From the NCBI GenBank assembly GCA_030044325.1, contig JASHWA010000061.1, positions 1-8,532 of the forward strand: a stretch of DNA of 8,532 bases, given 5' to 3'. The translations under genes were made by a program, and so were the position numbers. Of the stretch, positions 5,338 through 8,532 are shown in pieces; the first letter of the stretch is position 1, and every line of letters starts with the position of its first letter. The notes beneath the pieces are model-generated. The model saw only the letters and a program-made list of their open reading frames with translations, searched no databases and was not told where the DNA came from. This DNA comes from Bryobacteraceae bacterium. GTDB taxonomy: Bacteria > Acidobacteriota > Terriglobia > Bryobacterales > Bryobacteraceae.

Positions 5338-5896
5338 CATCCGCGCCCGCGCCGCCCGCGTGAAGCTCCTGCTCATGGACGTCGACGGCGTCCTCACCGA
5401 CGGCCATTTGATCAACGTCCCCGGTCCTGACGGCAAGATGTATGAAACCAAGATGTTCGATTCGCAGGACGGAATTTCGCTCCAGTGGCTGAGCTGGCAC
5501 GGAATCGAGACCGGCGTGATCAGCGGCCGCGTTTCGCCGGCGACGGAAACACGCGCGCGCCAGGTCAACATGACCTACATTTATCAAGGCCATATCGAAA
5601 AAATTCCCATCCTCGAAGAAATCCGGCAAAAAAGCGCCATCGCCCTCGAGGAAATCGCCTACGCCGGCGACGATTTAACGGATTTGGTGGTCATGCGCAG
5701 AGTCGGCTTCGCCATTGCCGTCGCCAACGCGCGCGAGGAGGTGAAGCGCGCCGCCCATTATGTCACGTCGGCGCGCGGAGGGTCCGGAGCGGTTCGCGAA
5801 ATCGCGGAAATGCTGCTCGAAGCACACGGAAAATGGCAGGACATTCTCAAGAAATACGAAGCCGGCGAAGCTCTTCGGCCGCCTGCTCCGGAATAA
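5327..5896 (+). CDS. kdsC: KdsC-like HAD phosphatase (3-deoxy-manno-octulosonate-8-phosphate phosphatase family)
   Basis: KdsC removes phosphate from Kdo-8-phosphate in lipopolysaccharide synthesis; it is a small capless HAD enzyme, usually about 170-190 residues and tetrameric. This 189-residue protein has HAD motif I 'LLMDVDGVLTDG' (residues 15-26; nucleophile D18, acid/base D20), motif II 'VISGR' with S66, motif III K92 in 'GHIEKIPIL', and motif IV 'YAGDDLTDL' (112-120; D115, D116). 'FDSQDGISLQWLSWHGIETG' and 'RAAHYVTSARGGSGAVREIAEMLL' are also typical. The start overlaps the sugar-kinase stop by 11 bp, and the last 50 bp lie antisense to the end of galT. No kdsA, kdsB or kdsD is in the window and the partner is a sugar kinase, so the substrate could be another sugar phosphate. 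Family assignment is firm; the exact substrate is not. Confidence 0.85.
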   Translation: MNPDIRARAARVKLLLMDVDGVLTDGHLINVPGPDGKMYETKMFDSQDGISLQWLSWHGIETGVISGRVSPATETRARQVNMTYIYQGHIEKIPILEEIRQKSAIALEEIAYAGDDLTDLVVMRRVGFAIAVANAREEVKRAAHYVTSARGGSGAVREIAEMLLEAHGKWQDILKKYEAGEALRPPAPE

Positions 5897-6683
5897 CGTC
5901 CTCGAGGAATGTCCACGTGGCTGATTCCACCGCGGCCAGGTACTTCAATTTGTTCGCGCTGCGCCGCAGCGGAAGAAATTCGATGTAAAAATGCCGCTCC
6001 TGGTGCACAATCATCATCAGCGGCATCGGCGATCGAAACAGCGCGTCGTATTTCTTCCGCACCACGCTGAGCATTTCCGCCAGCGCGCGGCGATTCGTCA
6101 GGTCGGCCAGGCGCGCCACGTGCGTCCGTGAATAAATGCTCATTTCGTAAGGAAATCGAGCGAAATAAGGAACAAATGCGCAAAAATACTCGTTTTGATC
6201 CACAATTCTGGCCCCGTTTTGCAGCTCTTCGGCGAGCACGCGGCAATGCGCGCAGGCCGCGCTCTGAAGCTCGCGCTCGATGCGCAAGGGAATGAATGGA
6301 AAGGCGTAAATCTGCCCGTGCGGATGCGGCATGGTCACGCCCACCGCCTCGCCGGTATTTTCAAACACCATCACGTACTTCACTTCGGGATCGGCCGCGA
6401 GTTCCTCCGTCCGCCGCGTCCATAGCGCGATCACTTGCTCCCACTGCTCGACGGATAATTCAGACGGCAGCCGATGATGCTCCGGGCTGTATAAAACCAC
6501 GTCGCATTTTCCGGGAAATGCCGGAAAATCGTTGGGATAAAGATACACGTCGTAAGAATCCGGAACTCGGCCGGAGCCGGGACAGAACGGGCACCCATCG
6601 TCCGGCATCTGCGGCCGGTCCTGACGATGTGCAGTGACTACCACCCACTGCTCCAGCAGCGGATGCCAGCGAAGCTCGCTCAC
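5847..6683 (-). CDS. galT: Galactose-1-phosphate uridylyltransferase, short form
   Basis: GalT swaps UMP between UDP-glucose and galactose-1-phosphate (Leloir pathway). The 278-residue protein has 'RWHPLLEQWVVVTAHRQDRP' at the N-terminus, metal-site C31 and C34 in 'DGCPFCPGSGR', 'LYSPEHH' (64-70), 'FENTGEAVGVTMPHPHGQIY' (107-126) with nucleophile H122 and Q124, a second pair C144/C147, 'FVPYFARFPYEMSIYSRTHV' and 'RSANKLKYLAAVESATWTF'. It is shorter than the usual 320-350 residues. Where relatives have HQ, about ten residues, then HFHIEF, it has HQ-ER-HFYIEF: a loop is missing and the second histidine is Tyr233, so the second metal site is probably altered. The start is GTG 6683, overlapping the upstream DUF190 stop by four bases (GTGA), so translation is coupled. 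It ends inside the convergent kdsC gene. It may act on a different sugar-1-phosphate. Confidence 0.88.
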   Translation of the reverse strand: MSELRWHPLLEQWVVVTAHRQDRPQMPDDGCPFCPGSGRVPDSYDVYLYPNDFPAFPGKCDVVLYSPEHHRLPSELSVEQWEQVIALWTRRTEELAADPEVKYVMVFENTGEAVGVTMPHPHGQIYAFPFIPLRIERELQSAACAHCRVLAEELQNGARIVDQNEYFCAFVPYFARFPYEMSIYSRTHVARLADLTNRRALAEMLSVVRKKYDALFRSPMPLMMIVHQERHFYIEFLPLRRSANKLKYLAAVESATWTFLEDVIPEQAAEELRRLRIS

Positions 6684-7015
6684 GCGCCCATTTTCTCATT
6701 CCTCGCGATGCGGATCATCTCCACCCGCGACGTGGCCATCAATCCCGTGTCCATCATGTCTGCAACCGCCGGGACAAGCCGCTGCACATTTTCAACCGTA
6801 TCGATGATCGTGATGATGATCGGCCGGTCGCTGCGAACCAGGTGCGCGCGATGCATCTCGGCGGTTTCGCCGTATCCCTCGATTCCGCGAAAAACGGTCG
6901 CTCCGGCAATCTTCAATTCGCGGCAGCGCTCCACAATCGCCTCATACAGAGGCTTGCCCTGATAACGGTCCAATTCGGAAATGTGAATCCGCAGGATCTC
7001 AGCGGGTTGTCGCAT
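6680..7015 (-). CDS. DUF190 (PII-like) protein, single domain
   Basis: The 111-residue protein is a single DUF190 domain, a family with a PII/GlnB-like ferredoxin fold, expected to be a small cytosolic trimeric regulator that binds a ligand or partner protein. Typical blocks are 'LRIHISELDRYQGKPLYEAI' (8-27), 'ELKIAGATVFRGIEGYGE' (33-50) and 'RPIIITIIDTVENVQRLVPAVADMM' (64-88). It starts at ATG 7015 with a GGAGG at 7026-7022, six bases upstream, inside the end of the preceding gene (17-bp overlap), and overlaps galT by four bases. It is thus the middle gene of a tightly coupled three-gene operon. DUF190 genes often neighbour crcB, the fluoride channel gene; none is here. The ligand is unknown. 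Confidence 0.88.
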   Translation of the reverse strand: MRQPAEILRIHISELDRYQGKPLYEAIVERCRELKIAGATVFRGIEGYGETAEMHRAHLVRSDRPIIITIIDTVENVQRLVPAVADMMDTGLMATSRVEMIRIARNEKMGA

Positions 7016-7718
7016 TCGAGGCCTCCGGGCTTCGCACCAGGCGCACGATGTCCGCGTCCGAGATCACGATCAGGCCGTCATCCACCATCGCTTCGATCGC
7101 CTCGGCCGCCGCGTTGATCTTGTCCTCCGTGTCGATCGCCGTCACCATGATGGGCAGATCCCGGGAAACGTGAAAAAAGCTCCTCTTGTGCTGGTGTCCT
7201 TTCGCGCCATAGCCCAAGATGCCTTGATACACCGTCGCGCCCGCGATCTCCATCATGCGCAGTTTTTTCACGATCGCGTCGTACAGCGGCTGCTCATGCC
7301 AGCGATCCGCCTCGCCGATGAACACGCGCATCAGCTTGGCGTGCCCCTCCTTGCGCTCGTGCGGCAGTTTCGGCTCCGGGCGCGCGGCTTTTCGCGCGTG
7401 CTTGACCACCTGCGTGTCCTGCACCTCGATCAGACCGTCGGACACCATTTCGTAAAGCGTCGGCAACACCTCCTCGACTTTTTCCGCTGTGTCGACGAAC
7501 TCGATGCGGATCGGCAAATGTTCGGCCAGCACCTCGACCTTCGGCGTGTGCAGCATCTGGTGCGACCCGAAGCCTGAAAAGGCGCGTGTCGCCGTCGCGC
7601 CGCTGATTCCCTTGTGCATCAGGAACGTCATGAGGGAGTCGTGCAGCGGCGTCAGATGATGTTGCGTGTCCTCGTTGATAAAGATGGTCACCTTTTTCGC
7701 GGGACCTTTGGTCAACAT
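6999..7718 (-). CDS. DUF190 (PII-like) protein with two tandem domains
   Basis: The 239-residue protein contains two DUF190 domains joined by a charged linker. Domain 1 is about residues 8-108 ('KKVTIFINEDTQHHLTPLHD', 'HKGISGATATRAFSGFG', 'LPIRIEFVDTAEKVEEVLPTL'). The linker is 109-126 (Lys, Arg, Glu, His-rich). Domain 2 is about 127-228 ('KLMRVFIGEADRWHEQPLYD', 'MEIAGATVYQGILGYGAKG', 'LPIMVTAIDTEDKINAAAEA'). Domain 2 is closer to the separate single-domain neighbour than domain 1 is. PII-like proteins act as trimers, so a two-domain chain implies a hetero-arrangement, perhaps with the third domain supplied by the next gene (inference). Translation starts at ATG 7718 with a strong AAGGGAGG at 7730-7723, four bases upstream. 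It is the first gene of the operon leading to galT. The sequence shows no membrane segment or signal peptide. Confidence 0.88.
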   Translation of the reverse strand: MLTKGPAKKVTIFINEDTQHHLTPLHDSLMTFLMHKGISGATATRAFSGFGSHQMLHTPKVEVLAEHLPIRIEFVDTAEKVEEVLPTLYEMVSDGLIEVQDTQVVKHARKAARPEPKLPHERKEGHAKLMRVFIGEADRWHEQPLYDAIVKKLRMMEIAGATVYQGILGYGAKGHQHKRSFFHVSRDLPIMVTAIDTEDKINAAAEAIEAMVDDGLIVISDADIVRLVRSPEASNATTR

Positions 7719-7802
7719 TGCGCCTCCCTTTCGAGCGTATCCGTTAATCGATATCGCCCGCAGTGCGGCAGAAAACGTGCGTTGGCGATCGCAGATACGA
7801 GT

Positions 7803-7833
7803 ATTGTGCCTGATGGATGATCCCGAACGTCAA
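7803..7833 (-). promoter_or_regulatory. Weak candidate promoter for the DUF190-galT operon
   Basis: On the minus strand TTGACG (7833-7828) and CACAAT (7808-7803) are spaced by 19 bp, about 85 bases before the ATG at 7718. The -35 is good (five of six), the -10 moderate (four of six), and the spacing is longer than ideal. The leader that would result contains small palindromes (7758-7768 and 7785-7792) but no riboswitch that I recognise. Confidence 0.25.
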
Positions 7834-7887
7834 GCCGGTGGACATCGTCACGGAATAATACATCCCGTCGTGCCCGCTGTGTGGGAG

Positions 7888-7914
7888 CCGCGCCAGCAAT
7901 GGCGCGGTTTTTTT
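7888..7914 (+). terminator. Strong intrinsic terminator, plus strand
   Basis: CCGCGCC (7888-7894), a six-base loop AGCAAT, then GGCGCGG (7901-7907) and seven T (7908-7914) form a textbook Rho-independent terminator. It points in the plus direction. The flanking genes on both sides (DUF190 at 7718 and the 65-codon gene ending at 7918) are on the minus strand. On the minus strand the hairpin is preceded by the A-run and followed by CTCCC, so it would not be a good terminator for the small gene. The stretch 7719-7887 holds no protein gene that I can support. Confidence 0.8.
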
Positions 7915-7917
7915 AGC

Positions 7918-8115
7918 CTAGAGCTCGGGATCGGATCCGCTCTTCCGCTTGCGAGCCTTGCGGATGCCTTCGAAAATAGCGCGCTCGCGATCCGAAAGGT
8001 CGTGCAGACCCGCCGCCAGCTCGCGCGCGCGCGCGATTGCATCCTGGGATTGCTGGCTCACTTCGTCCACGTCAAGATCCGGCGCTGCGGCAGGCGGGAC
8101 TACATCGGACGGCAT
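7918..8115 (-). CDS. Small 65-residue protein of unknown function
   Basis: I do not recognise the family. The 65-residue product has an acidic, Pro/Ala-rich start ('MPSDVVPPAAAPDLDVDEVS'), then a long predicted helix ('SQDAIARARELAAGLHDLSD' and 'RERAIFEGIRKARKRKSG') ending in a basic cluster (about residues 53-58) and a polar tail. It has no Cys, no membrane segment and no signal peptide. It is supported as a real gene by an ideal Shine-Dalgarno (AAGGAG at 8129-8124, eight bases before the ATG) and by a promoter-like pair further upstream. It stands alone, divergent from the secreted BNR protein. A helical, charged protein of this size could bind another protein or nucleic acid, but nothing in the sequence decides this. 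Confidence 0.7.
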   Translation of the reverse strand: MPSDVVPPAAAPDLDVDEVSQQSQDAIARARELAAGLHDLSDRERAIFEGIRKARKRKSGSDPEL

Positions 8116-8154
8116 CCGAATTTCTCCTTATGCCCGATAGACACGCAGCGCCGC

Positions 8155-8184
8155 ATTATTGTTTCATTCGCGGCTATGCGGCAA
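8155..8184 (-). promoter_or_regulatory. Candidate sigma-70-type promoter of the 65-residue protein gene
   Basis: On the minus strand TTGCCG (8184-8179) and AATAAT (8160-8155) are spaced by 18 bp; they match the consensus at four and five of six positions. Transcription would begin about 30 bases before the ATG at 8115, leaving room for the Shine-Dalgarno. It is back to back with the plus-strand promoter at 8200-8208. Confidence 0.45.
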
Positions 8185-8199
8185 CGTTCCGCCGGAGCC

Positions 8200-8208
8200 T
8201 GATATACT
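8200..8208 (+). promoter_or_regulatory. Extended -10 promoter of the BNR/sortilin-type gene
   Basis: TGA followed by TATACT (8203-8208) is an extended -10 with five of six hexamer matches. No -35 is visible. The start of transcription would be near 8215, giving a leader of about 15 bases before the ATG at 8230, which has no clear Shine-Dalgarno. Confidence 0.5.
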
Positions 8209-8229
8209 GGCGCGGCGGGCTGAAAACTT

Positions 8230-8532
8230 ATGCGAATTCCCTTTTTTTTCCTGGTCTTGACCTTCGTCCTGGCGTTTCCGGTGGCGGCGCAGCGCGGAGG
8301 CCGCGGCGGACCGGGCGAAGGTGGCGATGTATTCGCCGGGCTGCGCCTGCGCTCTATCGGACCGGCTTCGGCATCCGGCCGCGTCACCAGTTTCGCGGTA
8401 AATCCCGCAAATCCGGCGCAATATTATGTCGGCGTCGCTTCCGGAGGCGTGTGGAAAACCGAAAATAACGGGATTACCTGGACCCCCATTTTCGATAATG
8501 AGGGGTCATATTCCATTGGAACGGTTACACTC
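8230..8532 (+). CDS. Secreted BNR/sortilin-type beta-propeller protein, N-terminal part
   Basis: The first 101 residues are present and the frame is open to the window end. A signal peptide is clear: 'MRIPFFFLVLTFVLAFPVAA' followed by Q21, with cleavage likely after A-A-Q or V-A-A. A Gly/Arg-rich mature start follows ('RGGRGGPGEGGDVF'). Then comes 'GLRLRSIGPASASGRVTSFAV' and 'NPANPAQYYVGVASGGVWKT' followed by 'ENNGITWTPIF' (about residues 37-93), the typical first blade of BNR/VPS10 (sortilin N-terminal)-like propellers with the Asx-box-like N-N-G-I-T-W turn. Full-length relatives are usually around 1000 residues and are abundant in Acidobacteria. Annotation pipelines often call them 'glycosyl hydrolase, BNR repeat', but a catalytic role cannot be shown here. 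It is exported to the periplasm or outside the cell. Confidence 0.85.
   Translation, partial: MRIPFFFLVLTFVLAFPVAAQRGGRGGPGEGGDVFAGLRLRSIGPASASGRVTSFAVNPANPAQYYVGVASGGVWKTENNGITWTPIFDNEGSYSIGTVTL

Noticed and set aside
7816..7857. A 13-codon frame (MIPNVKPVDIVTE) just before the plus-strand terminator, as a leader peptide
   Set aside because: It has no ribosome binding site, no run of one amino acid and no gene after the terminator for it to control.
7719..7900. A fluoride riboswitch upstream of the DUF190 operon
   Set aside because: DUF190 is often tied to crcB, so I looked for the crcB-motif pseudoknot pattern in the minus-strand leader and could not find its conserved segments.
7666..8202. 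A 178-codon plus-strand frame covering the terminator and the 65-codon gene
   Set aside because: It runs through a perfect intrinsic terminator and opposite a well-initiated gene, and has no ribosome binding site or family motifs.

Overview
The window looks like a chromosomal segment from a GC-rich Gram-negative-type bacterium, most likely an acidobacterium of the Solibacter/Bryobacter kind. This assignment is inferred from gene content: a BNR/sortilin-like secreted protein, a short protein of the 'STGP-KTEEGK ... NALRHGL' type that I associate with Acidobacteria, REP-associated transposases with short dispersed repeats, and a KdsC-type phosphatase. No rRNA or other marker is present to prove it.

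Layout. Positions 1-1706, minus strand: the end-to-end pair tilS-ftsH (ftsH runs off the left edge). tilS carries an exactly in-frame 102-bp repeat element with perfect 21-bp inverted ends. Positions 1731-3045: a repeat and transposase island. An intact REP-associated tyrosine transposase (RAYT, plus strand) lies between two direct repeat copies of about 67 bp. A truncated, multiply frameshifted second RAYT follows on the minus strand. Positions 3125-3835: an acidobacterial-type protein of unknown function. Positions 3889-5896, plus strand: an FGGY sugar kinase overlapping a KdsC-like HAD phosphatase. Positions 5847-7718, minus strand: three overlapping genes, read in the order two-domain DUF190 protein, one-domain DUF190 protein, short GalT. 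The last ends inside the phosphatase gene (50-bp convergent overlap). Positions 7719-8229: a noncoding stretch with a strong plus-strand terminator that has no obvious upstream gene, a 65-codon minus-strand gene and a divergent promoter region. Positions 8230-8532: the start of a secreted BNR/sortilin-type beta-propeller protein that runs off the right edge.

How parts work together. tilS (tRNA-Ile lysidine synthetase) and ftsH (membrane AAA+ protease) are housekeeping genes commonly neighbours in bacteria. The kinase-phosphatase pair and GalT suggest sugar-phosphate or envelope-sugar metabolism. The DUF190 proteins are PII-like and probably regulatory; here they are coupled to galT rather than to the fluoride channel gene crcB often found with them. 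The most unusual content is the repeat/RAYT system: the tilS insert and the RAYT-flanking repeats share a motif (A-tract followed by GGGGAC), so they may be substrates of the same transposase. A second theme is the repeated promoter geometry (TGC plus a -10 hexamer, six bases, then the start codon) at two genes, which points to leaderless transcripts.
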